Below, piece after piece: positions 9,440-18,906 of a stretch of 64,000 bases of DNA. Position numbers and translations under genes: made by a program. The stretch is from Maritimibacter fusiformis. Lineage in GTDB: Bacteria > Pseudomonadota > Alphaproteobacteria > Rhodobacterales > Rhodobacteraceae. Under the pieces are notes generated by a model. That model ran no database searches. It was not told where the DNA came from and saw nothing but the letters and a program-made list of their open reading frames with translations. Every line of letters begins with the position of its first letter. The stretch's first letter is position 1. The stretch lies in assembly GCF_008086115.1 (NCBI RefSeq), contig NZ_VSIY01000006.1, forward strand, positions 62,001-126,000, read 5' to 3'.

Positions 9440-9529
9440 GGAGCGGTGGCCGAGTGGTCGAAGGCGCACGCCTGGAAAGTGTGTAGGCGGGAAACCGTCT
9501 CGAGGGTTCGAATCCCTCTCGCTCCGCCA
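9440..9529 (+). tRNA. tRNA-Ser (GGA)
   Basis: This 90-nt tRNA has a long variable arm. The acceptor GGAGCGG pairs with TCGCTCC (one G-T pair), the D-arm is GCCGAGTGGTCGAAGGC, and the anticodon stem CACGC/GTGTG closes the loop CTGGAAA with anticodon GGA. The T-arm contains GGTTCGAATCC and CCA is encoded. The class II variable arm (gcgggaaaccgtc) supports serine identity. Confidence 0.96.
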
Positions 9530-9555
9530 CTTGCCCTAGCGAAAGCATTCTCCCG

Positions 9556-9580
9556 ATCCGGCTGCGGCCGGATTTTTCTT
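9556..9580 (+). terminator. Rho-independent terminator after tRNA-Ser
   Basis: A 7-bp perfect stem ATCCGGC/GCCGGAT with loop TGCG (9556-9573) runs into TTTTCTT. It sits 27 bp after the tRNA 3' end. Confidence 0.85.
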
Positions 9581-9802
9581 ATGTCTTCAAAGTTTTCGCT
9601 GACAGCGCTCGCAACCTTCCGCCCCCAAAGGTCGCAAAGCCGGGTTCGCGCTGGTGCAACACCTTTTCCAGGCTCCAACACACGTTCCGGATCGCGGGTC
9701 ACACCAGTCATAAGACAAACTTATCGCTCACATGCCCCAATTGGATTGGACGAACTCCCCTGTTTCTGTTGCTATGGAAGGAAATCAACGGGAATCATCA
9801 TC
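9581..9802. other. Intergenic stretch without a clear gene
   Basis: Between the tRNA terminator and the DUF3830 gene there is no ORF with a plausible start, ribosome-binding site and codon use. The last 100 bp are less GC-rich and hold ATAAGACAAACTTAT (an imperfect dyad at ~9711-9725), which could be promoter or operator DNA for the transporter operon. Confidence 0.4.
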
Positions 9803-10279
9803 ATGTCGAACCGCAAACTCTATATGAAATTTCTCGATGCCGACGTGACGGGCATCATCACTCTCTATGAGGAAACCGCACCCAAGACCTGTGACGCGAT
9901 CTGGGGGGCGCTGCACGAGCCGGTGCAGTGGCCGGCGCTTCACGCCTCGTATACCGGACCCGAAATCATGATGGGTCTGCCCGAAAGCGCGCGGACCTTC
10001 GATCCAACCAGCATCGGCCCCGAAAACATCACCAGCTTCCCGGCGCCGGGCGAGTTGCTGTGGTTCCATCAGCCGAAAAACTTCTTCAAGATGGACCCCG
10101 ACGAGTTCTGGGAAATCGGCCTTGTCTACGACGAGGGCGCCCGCACCGCCGGTCCGATCGGCTGGACCGCCCCGAACTTCTTCGGCCGTATCACCGAAAA
10201 TTTCGACGCCGTGGTCGAGCAATGCCGTATCATTCGCCGCAAGGGCGAGCGTATGGTCGAGCTTGGCCGCCACGTCTGA
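9803..10279 (+). CDS. DUF3830 family (cyclophilin-like) protein
   Basis: This 158-residue soluble protein is recognised as DUF3830 by the EETAPKTCDAIWGAL segment (about residues 24-38), the ENITSFPAPGELLW motif (~76-89) and a C-terminal core GWTAPNFFGRITEN. The family has a cyclophilin-like barrel but no established reaction. The ATG at 9803 gives a protein of family length; a much longer open frame upstream runs through the tRNA and is not real. It lies 77 bp before an ABC substrate-binding gene, so it probably handles or senses the transported compound. DUF3830 genes near transporters and hydrolases are common in proteobacteria (recalled, not searched). Confidence 0.75.
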   Translation: MSNRKLYMKFLDADVTGIITLYEETAPKTCDAIWGALHEPVQWPALHASYTGPEIMMGLPESARTFDPTSIGPENITSFPAPGELLWFHQPKNFFKMDPDEFWEIGLVYDEGARTAGPIGWTAPNFFGRITENFDAVVEQCRIIRRKGERMVELGRHV

Positions 10280-10289
10280 CCCGACTGCC

Positions 10290-10315
10290 CCGCGGCGGTT
10301 CTCCAGCCGCCGCGG
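10290..10315 (+). terminator. Strong intercistronic hairpin before the binding-protein gene
   Basis: A perfect 9-bp stem CCGCGGCGG/CCGCCGCGG (10290-10298 and 10307-10315) encloses an 8-nt loop. It is followed by a short CACG-ATC-CGTG stem and TTTTT (10316-10331). It could act as an attenuator or as a 3' stabiliser between the DUF3830 gene and the binding-protein gene. Confidence 0.55.
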
Positions 10316-10356
10316 CACGATCCGTGTTTTTCCGTAGCCCAAAAATAGGAATCACC

Positions 10357-11388
10357 ATGATTATCACCTCACGCAGTCTTCTCGGCTCGGTCGCCATCGG
10401 CCTTTTCACGGTCCCGGCCATGGCCCAGGAGATCACCATCAACTCGTTCGGCGGCGCCTATGAAGAGGCGCACCGCGCCTGCGTCATCGACCCGTTCGAA
10501 GCCGCCACCGGCGCCAAGGTCAACATCGTGACCGCCTATTCCGCCGACGCCTTCGCGCAGATCCGCGCCCAGAAGGATGCGCCGCAGTTCGACGTCATCC
10601 ACTTCTCGGGCGGGCAGGAGATCGTCGGCGCGAGCGAAGGGCTGTTGCAGCCGATCGACCCCGAACTGGTCCCCAACCTGGCCGATGTCTATGATTTCGC
10701 GAAGACCGGCATCGCCAACGGCGAAGGCCCGGCCTACCAGATCGCCGCGGTCGGGCTGGTCTATGCCGCCGACAAGATGCCCGAAGCTCCGACCAAGTGG
10801 GCGGATCTTCTGAACCCGGAATACAGCGACCGGCTGGTGCTGACCGATATCTCGAACGGCTACGGCATGATCGGCATGCTGATGCTGAACCAGATTTCGG
10901 GCGGCACGCTGGAGAACATCCAGCCTGGCCTCGACGCGGTTGCGAAGCTGCTCGAGCAGGGCGCCATCGTGGTCTCGAAGTCGCCGGAAATCCAGCAGGA
11001 GTTCGCCCAGAACGACGCCTGGATCGCCCCCTATGCCTCGGACTATGCCTACACGCTGCAAGCGGCCGGTCTGGACGTGAAATTCGTGCAGGGCGAAGAG
11101 GGCACACCGGCCAGCTTCATCACCGCGAATCTCGTTGCCGGACGCGACAACGTCGAGCTTGCGTCGAAGTTCATCGACATGGAACTGTCGCCGGAAGCCC
11201 AGGCCTGTTTCTCGGAGGCGCTGCGCTACACGCCGACGAACGCGAAAACGGTCCTGGCCGATGACGTGGCCGCCTCGGTCGTCTACGGCCCCGACGCGAC
11301 CGCCGGCCTGATGCGCTTCGACCCCGTCGCCATCGAGGCGAACCGGTCGGCCTGGGTCGAGGCCTGGGGCAAGACGATCGCGCGCTGA
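10357..11388 (+). CDS. Periplasmic substrate-binding protein, spermidine/putrescine-type ABC transporter
   Basis: This 343-residue class II solute-binding protein of the PotD/PotF-like family has a signal peptide cleaved near AMA-QE (residue 23). The mature N-terminus ITINSFGGAYEEAH is typical of the group in which a metal or small organic molecule binds between two lobes. It captures substrate and hands it to the two permeases encoded next. The substrate cannot be read from sequence; polyamines, amino-acid derivatives or opine-like compounds are all possible. The permease gene follows after 29 bp. Confidence 0.82.
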   Translation: MIITSRSLLGSVAIGLFTVPAMAQEITINSFGGAYEEAHRACVIDPFEAATGAKVNIVTAYSADAFAQIRAQKDAPQFDVIHFSGGQEIVGASEGLLQPIDPELVPNLADVYDFAKTGIANGEGPAYQIAAVGLVYAADKMPEAPTKWADLLNPEYSDRLVLTDISNGYGMIGMLMLNQISGGTLENIQPGLDAVAKLLEQGAIVVSKSPEIQQEFAQNDAWIAPYASDYAYTLQAAGLDVKFVQGEEGTPASFITANLVAGRDNVELASKFIDMELSPEAQACFSEALRYTPTNAKTVLADDVAASVVYGPDATAGLMRFDPVAIEANRSAWVEAWGKTIAR

Positions 11389-11417
11389 AGCAAACCCGGG
11401 CAGCGGGACGATAGCAC

Positions 11418-12236
11418 ATGACGAACCGCAGGGAAGCCTGGTTGTTTCTATTCCCGGGACTGGCGTTGCTGGTCCTGGGATTCATCCTGCCGATCATGCG
11501 GATGCTGGTGCTGTCGGTGATGGGGCCTGACGGGGTGACGTTCGAGCACTTTGCGCGGTTCTTTCAGGACGGCTATTACCCGTCGATCCTGTGGCGCACG
11601 GTTCGCCTGTCGCTGGTGATCACGGCACTCACCGCGGCCATCGGTTTTCCGCTGGCCTATATCACCTCGCGGGTCGGGCCGCAGGCGCGGCTCTGGCTGA
11701 TCGTGATGGTGATCCTGCCGCTGATGACCTCGGTGGTGGTGCGAACCTTCGGCTGGATGGTCCTGCTGGGCCGGTCCGGGCCGCTGGCGACCATGCTGCG
11801 CGAAATGGGGCTGGTCGGCCGGAGCTTTTCATTGATGCACACCGAGTCGGCGATCATTCTGGGCATGGTGCAGGTGTTGCTGCCCTTCATGGTGCTGAGC
11901 CTGCTGGGCGTTCTCACGCGCCTCGACCCGCGGCTGGAAGAAGCCGCGCGGACCATGGGCTGCAGCTTTCTGCAAACGATCAGGCGGGTGGTGCTGCCGC
12001 TGTCGATGCCCGGCGTGGTGGCCGGTTCGCTGCTTGTCTTCACGCTGTCGGCCTCGTCCTTCATCACCCCGAGCCTGCTGGGCGGGGCGCGGATCGAGGT
12101 TCTGGCCGGGTCGATCTACAAGAGCGTGACGCAGACCCTGGACTGGAACTTTGCCGCCGCGCAGTCGGTGATCCTGTTCTTTGGCCTTGCGCTGGTCCTG
12201 ATCCCTTATCTGCGGCTTGGTGCGCGACATGGTTAA
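11418..12236 (+). CDS. ABC transporter permease, PotB-like
   Basis: This 272-residue inner-membrane protein has six predicted membrane segments and the permease EAA loop (EEAARTMGCSFLQTIRRVVLP, about residues 172-192), which docks with the ATPase. It forms one half of the transmembrane pore. It overlaps the second permease gene by 8 bp, so both subunits are likely made in equal amounts. Confidence 0.85.
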   Translation: MTNRREAWLFLFPGLALLVLGFILPIMRMLVLSVMGPDGVTFEHFARFFQDGYYPSILWRTVRLSLVITALTAAIGFPLAYITSRVGPQARLWLIVMVILPLMTSVVVRTFGWMVLLGRSGPLATMLREMGLVGRSFSLMHTESAIILGMVQVLLPFMVLSLLGVLTRLDPRLEEAARTMGCSFLQTIRRVVLPLSMPGVVAGSLLVFTLSASSFITPSLLGGARIEVLAGSIYKSVTQTLDWNFAAAQSVILFFGLALVLIPYLRLGARHG

Positions 12237-13026
12237 GGCGATCCCGACATGGCTGCGCTGGCTGGCCTGGGGCTTCGTGATCCTGTCCGCCCTGTTGCTG
12301 CTGGCGCCATTGGTGGTGGTGATCGGCGTGTCGGTTTCCGAAAGCCAGTTCATCGTGTTTCCGCCGCAGGGTTTCTCGCTCGACTGGTATCGCAAGGCGC
12401 TGGGATCGCGCGAATATGTCGAGGCGTTCTGGCTGTCGCTGCGCCTGGCGGGTCTTGTCACCGTCTCCGCGACCGTGATCGGCGGGGCGGCGGCCATCGC
12501 GCTGTCGCGGCGCAAGAACAGGCAGTCACTGGAATCCTTCTTTCTGTCGCCGCTGGTCATTCCCAGCATCATTTTCGCCATCGGCATGTTGATGTTGTGG
12601 AGCTCGATGTTCGGCACCACCTCGTTCGTCGCGCTCTGGATCGCGCATACGGTCGTGGCGCTGCCCTATGTGATCCGCACCACGCTGGCGGTGCTGGCCG
12701 AGAGCGACCCGTTTCTGGAAGAGGCCGCCCGCACGATGGGTGCGAGCTGGTTGCGCCGCCTTTGGCATGTCGTGCTGCCGCAATGCCGGCCGGGTCTGGC
12801 GGCGGGGGCCTTCTTTGCCTTCAACATCTCGTTCGACGAGGCGGTGTTGTCGCTGTTCCTGCGCAATCCCGGCCTGAACACGCTGCCCGTGCAGATCTAC
12901 GGGCAACTCGAATTCTCGCCTGACCCGACGGTTGCGGCGGTTTCCACCATGATGATCGTGCTGACCGTGGCGCTGATCGTCCTTCTTGACCGGCTTCTTG
13001 GCCTGAACCGCGTGGCAAATACCTGA
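12229..13026 (+). CDS. ABC transporter permease, PotC-like
   Basis: This 265-residue protein is the second permease of the same importer, with six membrane segments and an EAA loop (EEAARTMGASWLRRLWHVVLP). The ATG at 12229 lies inside the end of the first permease gene. TTG and GTG codons 9-12 bp further upstream are possible but less likely starts. The stop TGA touches the ATG of the ATPase gene (TGAATG), so translation is coupled. Confidence 0.85.
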   Translation: MVKAIPTWLRWLAWGFVILSALLLLAPLVVVIGVSVSESQFIVFPPQGFSLDWYRKALGSREYVEAFWLSLRLAGLVTVSATVIGGAAAIALSRRKNRQSLESFFLSPLVIPSIIFAIGMLMLWSSMFGTTSFVALWIAHTVVALPYVIRTTLAVLAESDPFLEEAARTMGASWLRRLWHVVLPQCRPGLAAGAFFAFNISFDEAVLSLFLRNPGLNTLPVQIYGQLEFSPDPTVAAVSTMMIVLTVALIVLLDRLLGLNRVANT

Positions 13027-14067
<1,041 letters not shown>

Positions 14068-14173
14068 GGCAGGCGGCTTGCGCCCGGCGCCCGCGCTGCT
14101 ATCATCAATGGCGAAGACGCGGTGCCAGAACTACGCTTGAGGCCGGGTGCCACCCGCGTTCCACGGGGGGCAG

Positions 14174-15094
14174 ATGCGCACGATTGACATGAGGACCTTC
14201 GTTGTCCTGACCCGCACGCGCAATTTCCGCCGCGCCGCGGAAGAACTGAACACAACGCAACCGGCGATCTCGAGCCGCCTCACCGCGATCGAGCGCAAAT
14301 ACGGCAGCCGCCTGATCGAGCGCGGCAGCGGTGTGTTTCGTCTGACCGATGCGGGTGAACTGGTGCTCAAGGGCTTCGAGGCGGCGCTGGACGAACTCGA
14401 CCAGGTGTCCGCCAAGCTGTCCGGCTCGACGCTGAAGCGCTCCAGCCCGCTGCGGCTGGGGGCCATCGACACGGTGGCCGCAACATGGATGCCCGACCTC
14501 ATCGACGCGCTGCATGCCCGGTTCCCGGGCGTCCAGATCGAGCTGACGGTCGATGGCACCGCGCCATTGCTGGCCGGGCTGATGGCCGACCGTCTGGACG
14601 TGGCCTTCGCCATTCAGCCGCTGATCGACGAAGGCTTCCGCAGCTTTTCGTCCTGCATGCTGCAGATGATCTGGGCCGGGTCACCGCGGCTGATCGACCC
14701 CGGGCATCGCTACACGCCCGGCGATCTGGCGCGGCTGCCGATCATTTCGTTCGCGAAAGCATCGCCGCCGTTTCTGATGCTCGCGCCGTATTTCCATGAC
14801 GAGAAACTGCTGGCCACCAACCTGACAAGCTGCAACTCGCTCTATGCGATCGTCAACCTGCTGATCGACGGCTTCGGCGTCGCCGCCCTGCCGGCAGTGT
14901 CGATTCGACGCGAGTTGAAGTCGGGGCAGCTCTGCGCGCTGAACGTCAGCAAGCCGTTGCCGCCGATGCCCGTGGTGGCGTCCTACCAGGCCCTGACCCA
15001 GCAGGACACGATCCGCGCCATGGTCGAAACCAGCCGCACCGTCGCCGGCGAGTTCTGCGCCCGGGTCGAACCGGGAACCGCCTGGGTGGAATAG
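14174..15094 (+). CDS. LysR family transcriptional regulator
   Basis: This 306-residue regulator has an N-terminal winged helix-turn-helix (FVVLTRTRNFRRAAEELNTTQPAISSRLTAIE split over residues 7-38) and a C-terminal periplasmic-binding-like effector domain. It follows the ABC transporter by 106 bp in the same direction and probably controls that operon in response to the imported compound. The ATG at 14174 was chosen because it begins just before the conserved helix-turn-helix and follows a GGGGGG-rich site; a GTG 27 bp upstream is less likely. It converges with the BLUF gene. Confidence 0.82.
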   Translation: MRTIDMRTFVVLTRTRNFRRAAEELNTTQPAISSRLTAIERKYGSRLIERGSGVFRLTDAGELVLKGFEAALDELDQVSAKLSGSTLKRSSPLRLGAIDTVAATWMPDLIDALHARFPGVQIELTVDGTAPLLAGLMADRLDVAFAIQPLIDEGFRSFSSCMLQMIWAGSPRLIDPGHRYTPGDLARLPIISFAKASPPFLMLAPYFHDEKLLATNLTSCNSLYAIVNLLIDGFGVAALPAVSIRRELKSGQLCALNVSKPLPPMPVVASYQALTQQDTIRAMVETSRTVAGEFCARVEPGTAWVE

Positions 15095-15231
15095 GCGCGG
15101 CGGCGAGATCAGGGCACGGTCCCAAATCCCGCCTCGTGCGCGGTCGGTGCTTGCGGAGGGTGTCGTTCAGAAGTTTCCTTAAGAGTGCAGCATAAAGCAC
15201 TGGTTTTCATGGGACACCAGTTTGCTTGCGC

Positions 15232-15675
15232 TCAGCTGGCGGCGTTCCAGAATTCGCACAGGAACCTGAGCGCGCCCTCGGCGCCGTCTCGGCCGCACCG
15301 ATCGAGGAAATGCGCCTCGCCCAGGTCCTTGAACGCCGGATGTTCGTCGAGGTCCGACGCCGAGACCGATTTGAACGCCATCGACCAGTCGGCGAAGTCC
15401 CGCGAAGGCTTTTCACCGCGTTCCAGGACAACCTTGGTGTGATGTCTTGGGTCGGCGAAGATCCTGGCGCGCAGGGTTTCGATTTCCTTCGCATCGCCTT
15501 CGAGCGCCTGCATGAAGCTGCCCGGACCACCGGACTTCGACCCGGCGAAGATCAGCAGGCCGCTGATGTCGTGTTCGGCGTTGTAGGCCCGGCTTTCATC
15601 GAGAATCGCCTCCAGATCCGCCGCATTCAGGCCGCGTTTTGCCGCACTCACGTAAACGAGATAGCTGACACTCAT
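15232..15675 (-). CDS. BLUF-domain blue-light sensor protein
   Basis: This 147-residue protein is almost entirely a BLUF flavin domain. All signature residues are visible: Y8 (YLVYVS), N32 (SRAYNAEHDISGLL), Q56 (FMQALEG), and W97/M99 (DWSMAF). Blue light rearranges the Tyr-Gln hydrogen bonds to FAD. There is no output domain, so signalling is probably by protein-protein contact. The loop between the second and third core strands is longer than usual (GSKSGGPGS, residues 45-53). The ATG at 15675 starts next to the domain; a TTG at 15693 is possible. It is transcribed divergently from the IclR gene. Confidence 0.85.
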   Translation of the reverse strand: MSVSYLVYVSAAKRGLNAADLEAILDESRAYNAEHDISGLLIFAGSKSGGPGSFMQALEGDAKEIETLRARIFADPRHHTKVVLERGEKPSRDFADWSMAFKSVSASDLDEHPAFKDLGEAHFLDRCGRDGAEGALRFLCEFWNAAS

Positions 15676-15752
15676 CTTTCGGTTCCCGCCCAATAGCCGC
15701 TGTTTCCCGAGTTAAATAGACGAGGGCCGATGGTTGTCAACAAAGGATAGAA

Positions 15753-15767
15753 TTTCATATTATGAAA
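15753..15767. promoter_or_regulatory. 15-bp palindrome, likely IclR-family operator
   Basis: TTTCATA-T-TATGAAA is a perfect 7+1+7 dyad in an AT-rich patch between the divergent BLUF and IclR genes. IclR-type regulators commonly bind palindromes of this length near their own genes. A half-site-like ATGAAAA recurs at 15782-15788. Confidence 0.6.
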
Positions 15768-15855
15768 AACGGTTTGAATTGATGAAAAGTATTTGACTAA
15801 CATTTCCGAAAACGACAGGGTTGTTGCGAACGATGGCAGTCAGGAAGACTCTCCA

Positions 15856-16731
15856 GTGGCAACAGACGACAGCATCGGTCGAGAGGTGACCCAAGGGATC
15901 GCAGCGCGCGATGCGCGTGACGCGGCGGTGTCGGATCGGCCTGACTCCAAGGCGGCGGGCAAGCCGGTAAAGACCATCCAGTCGGTCGATCGCGCCTTCG
16001 AGATCATCGAGATCCTGGTCGCACGGCAGCAGCCGCTCGGGCTGGGCGAACTGGCGCAGGCGGCGGGCCTCAATGTCTCGACCTGCCACCATCTCGTCAC
16101 GACGCTGGTCGAGCGCGGCTATGTCCTTCGGACCGGGCGCAATCGCGGATACATGCTGTCGTCGAAATTGCAGGAACTGGCGGAACGCAGCCAGCGCAAG
16201 CTGGACATTGCCGACATCACCAGCGCGACCCTTGTCGAAATGGCGGAAGAACTGGGCATGACGGTCCAGCTTGCCGTGTTCGACGGCATGTTCCTGATCA
16301 CGAAATTCACCGTCGCGGGCGCGCAATCGGTCGTCAAGGAAGCCGATGAAATCAGCAAGATGCGCGCCACGCATGCCACCGCGACCGGCAAGGCGATCCT
16401 GGCCTGGCTGCCCGAACAGGTCGTCGCGAACGTGATTTCCGAAAACGGCCTGCAACGGTTCACCGACAAGACCATCGTCAGCCTGTCCGAACTGATGGAC
16501 GATCTGCGGCTGGTGCGACGCAACGGCTATGCCGAGGACAATGAGGAACTGCGCGAGGGCGTCGCCTGCATCGGCGCGGCGCTTCGCGATGAAAGCGGCA
16601 CCGTGGTCGCCTCGATCTCGGCCTCGTTCCCGGCCGGAAGCCTCAGCGGCGAGCAGCGGGAATTCGTGATCCGCAAGGTGACACAATACGCGCGGGAGCT
16701 TTCAGGTCGACTGAAGGTCAGCCGCTACTGA
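15856..16731 (+). CDS. IclR family transcriptional regulator
   Basis: This regulator of ~291 residues has a disordered, charged leader of about 40 residues. It continues with an IclR winged helix (TIQSVDRAFEIIEIL...LGLGELAQAAGLNVSTCHHLVTTLVERGYV) and a C-terminal effector-binding domain with MRATHATATGKAILAW. GTG 15856 was chosen because AGGAAG lies 8 bp upstream; a TTG at 15793 in the same frame would add 21 residues but has no clear ribosome-binding site. As first gene of the catabolic cluster, next to a perfect palindrome, it probably represses or activates the genes that follow. Confidence 0.83.
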   Translation: MATDDSIGREVTQGIAARDARDAAVSDRPDSKAAGKPVKTIQSVDRAFEIIEILVARQQPLGLGELAQAAGLNVSTCHHLVTTLVERGYVLRTGRNRGYMLSSKLQELAERSQRKLDIADITSATLVEMAEELGMTVQLAVFDGMFLITKFTVAGAQSVVKEADEISKMRATHATATGKAILAWLPEQVVANVISENGLQRFTDKTIVSLSELMDDLRLVRRNGYAEDNEELREGVACIGAALRDESGTVVASISASFPAGSLSGEQREFVIRKVTQYARELSGRLKVSRY

Positions 16732-16773
16732 GCAAGCGAACATAAACCGACAAGACAACTTTGGAGGATCCCA

Positions 16774-17937
16774 ATGGCAATGCCAGCGAATGTGAAGACC
16801 AGCAAAGACTTTCCGGTGCCGGACAAGATGAAGGCCTGGGTGCTGAACAACCCCGGTGAGCTTGAACTGGTCGAGAAGGACGTGCCGGTGCCTGCCAAGG
16901 CCGAAGTCCTGGTGCGGGTCGACGCCGTCGCCATCTGCGCCACCGATCTCGAGATCATCTACCACGGCCCGCCCGCCGAGATCCAAGGCGGCGATCCGTT
17001 CAACAAGAATTTCACGCCGGGGCACGAATACATGGGAACGGTCGTTGCACTCGGGCCGGGTGTGGACGAATACCAGATCGGCGAGCGCGTGACCGTGGAA
17101 ATCCACGCCGGCTGCGGCCAGTGCAAGCGCTGCCGGCAGGGGATGTACACCTCGTGCCACAACTACGGCAAGAACTACGGCGACGTGAACAAGGGGCATC
17201 GCGCCAACGGCTTCACCACCGACGGCGGGTTCTGCGAATACCAGGTCAACAATATCAACACCTTGGTTCACGTCGACGACTCGATGTCGGATGAAGAGGC
17301 CACTCTGGTCGTCACCGCCGGCACCGCGATGTATGGCCTGACCGAACTGGGCGGGCTTGTCGCCGGCGAGAGCGTGGTGGTGACCGGCCCGGGGCCGATC
17401 GGCCTGATGGGTGTCGCCGTCGCCAAGGCGCTGGGGGCGCAGCCGGTCTTTCTGACGGGCACCCGCGACAACCGGCTCGAGATCGGCAAGAAACTGGGTG
17501 CCGACCACGTGATCAACGTGCGCAAGGAAGACCCGGTCGAGGCGGTCAAGCGTCTGAATGGCGGAATGGGCGTCGATTACGTGCTGGAATGCTCGGCCGC
17601 GCCCAACGGCATCAACGAAGCCGCGCAGATGGTGAACCGGGGCGGACGGATCTGCCTTGCGGCTTTTCCGGGCGAGAACCCGCAAGTCGATATCGCCCAT
17701 CTCGTGCGCAACAACATCTATCTCTACGGCATCCGCGGCGAGGGCAAATCGGCCACCCACCGGGCCGAAGCCTTCATGCGCCAGAAGCGCTTCGACAGCA
17801 CCCTGATCCACACCCATACATTCGACATGGACGACCTGCTCGAGGCCATCCGTTACGCCAAGGATCGGGTCGAGGACGCGATCAAGGTGGTCGTGAAAAA
17901 CAAACACGCCGCACGTCAGAAGGTGGCAGCCGAATAG
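16774..17937 (+). CDS. Zinc-dependent alcohol dehydrogenase (MDR family)
   Basis: This 387-residue medium-chain dehydrogenase resembles threonine/sorbitol dehydrogenases. Catalytic zinc ligands are C55 and H84-E85 (GHEYMG). The structural zinc cluster is complete (C114, C117, C120, C128). The nucleotide fold carries GPGPIGLMGVAVAKALGA. It should oxidise a secondary alcohol or polyol with NAD(P)+. TTGGAGGATCCC precedes the ATG at 16774. It is followed after 54 bp by the molybdenum hydroxylase genes, suggesting it forms or uses the same carbonyl intermediate. The substrate is unknown. Confidence 0.85.
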   Translation: MAMPANVKTSKDFPVPDKMKAWVLNNPGELELVEKDVPVPAKAEVLVRVDAVAICATDLEIIYHGPPAEIQGGDPFNKNFTPGHEYMGTVVALGPGVDEYQIGERVTVEIHAGCGQCKRCRQGMYTSCHNYGKNYGDVNKGHRANGFTTDGGFCEYQVNNINTLVHVDDSMSDEEATLVVTAGTAMYGLTELGGLVAGESVVVTGPGPIGLMGVAVAKALGAQPVFLTGTRDNRLEIGKKLGADHVINVRKEDPVEAVKRLNGGMGVDYVLECSAAPNGINEAAQMVNRGGRICLAAFPGENPQVDIAHLVRNNIYLYGIRGEGKSATHRAEAFMRQKRFDSTLIHTHTFDMDDLLEAIRYAKDRVEDAIKVVVKNKHAARQKVAAE

Positions 17938-17991
17938 GCTGCCGCCCGCAAGAAAACGCTAACGCAAGCGCATGATTCCGGGAGAAATTCG

Positions 17992-18906
17992 ATGCTTAGC
18001 TGCCGCAGCTATCAGATGCCGAAATCCCTGGCCGAGGCGCTCGCCTTGTGGCGGGGCGCCCCGGAAGGCAGCCGGCTTATCGCCGGGGCGACCGACATCC
18101 TGCCCTGGGCGCGTGAGGGGCGGGCGGGCGATGTCGAGATCGACACGCTGATCGACCTGTCGCGGGTCGCGGAACTTTCCGGCTACCAGCAAAAGGACGG
18201 CCGCATCAGGCTGGGGGCCAATGTCGTCTGGCAGGATTTCCTGACCGATCCGGTTCTGGCCCGGTCGCTGCCGTGCATGCCGTTCTGTTCGGTCTGGTTC
18301 GCCGACGATCAGATCCGGCAACAGGCGACGCTGGCGGGCAACCTCGTCAACGCGTCGCCCGCCGCCGACGGCACGCCGCCGGTGATCGCCCTGAACGGCG
18401 ATATCGAGATTGCGCGGCTTGACGGTGACACCGTGGTCACGCGCACCATGCCGGTCGCCGACTTCATCAGCGGCCCGGGCCGCACCGACCTGAAACCGGG
18501 CGAGATCGTCGTGGCGGTCACGGTCGATGCGCTGCCGGGCTATGGCGGGTCGTACCAGAAGGTGGGGCAGCGGCGCTCGCTGGTGATCTCGTCGGTCTGT
18601 TGCGCCGCGGTGGTCAAGACCGATCCGTCGGGCAAGGTCTTCGAGGATGTCCGCCTCGCGCTCGGCGGTGTCGGGCCGAAACCGATGCGGCTGACCGAAA
18701 CCGAGGCGATGCTGCGCGGCAAGGCAATCAGCGCCGACTTGATCGAGCGTGCCAGCGCCGGGCCGGTCGACCTGGTCGCGTCGCGCACGCGCGTCGACTA
18801 CCGGCGCACCGTGGTGCGCGGTTTCGTGCGCGCCGCCGTCGAGGATGCGCTGGCGCATGCGGCGCAAAGCGCTCAGTCCGAGGAAAAGGAGACAGCCAAT
18901 GCCTGA
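17992..18906 (+). CDS. Molybdenum hydroxylase, FAD-binding medium subunit
   Basis: This 304-residue subunit belongs to the CoxM/XdhB-type FAD-binding family. The vanillyl-alcohol-oxidase-like FAD motif LIAGATDILPWAR is at 28-40. A second flavin motif, QIRQQATLAGNLVNASPAAD, is near 107-126. It passes electrons from the iron-sulfur domain to NAD+ or another acceptor. The size (~33 kDa) equals the FAD subunit of xanthine, nicotinate and CO dehydrogenases. Its stop overlaps the next start by 8 bp (ATGCCTGA), so the complex is translated as a unit. Confidence 0.87.
   Translation: MLSCRSYQMPKSLAEALALWRGAPEGSRLIAGATDILPWAREGRAGDVEIDTLIDLSRVAELSGYQQKDGRIRLGANVVWQDFLTDPVLARSLPCMPFCSVWFADDQIRQQATLAGNLVNASPAADGTPPVIALNGDIEIARLDGDTVVTRTMPVADFISGPGRTDLKPGEIVVAVTVDALPGYGGSYQKVGQRRSLVISSVCCAAVVKTDPSGKVFEDVRLALGGVGPKPMRLTETEAMLRGKAISADLIERASAGPVDLVASRTRVDYRRTVVRGFVRAAVEDALAHAAQSAQSEEKETANA

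Noticed and set aside
9440..9580. Integration site of a mobile element at tRNA-Ser
   Set aside because: No integrase, no direct repeat of the tRNA 3' end and an intact terminator directly after the tRNA.
15182..15225. Weak hairpin ACTGGT/ACCAGT between LysR and BLUF genes as a terminator
   Set aside because: Only 6 bp with an 11-nt loop and no T-run; too weak to call.
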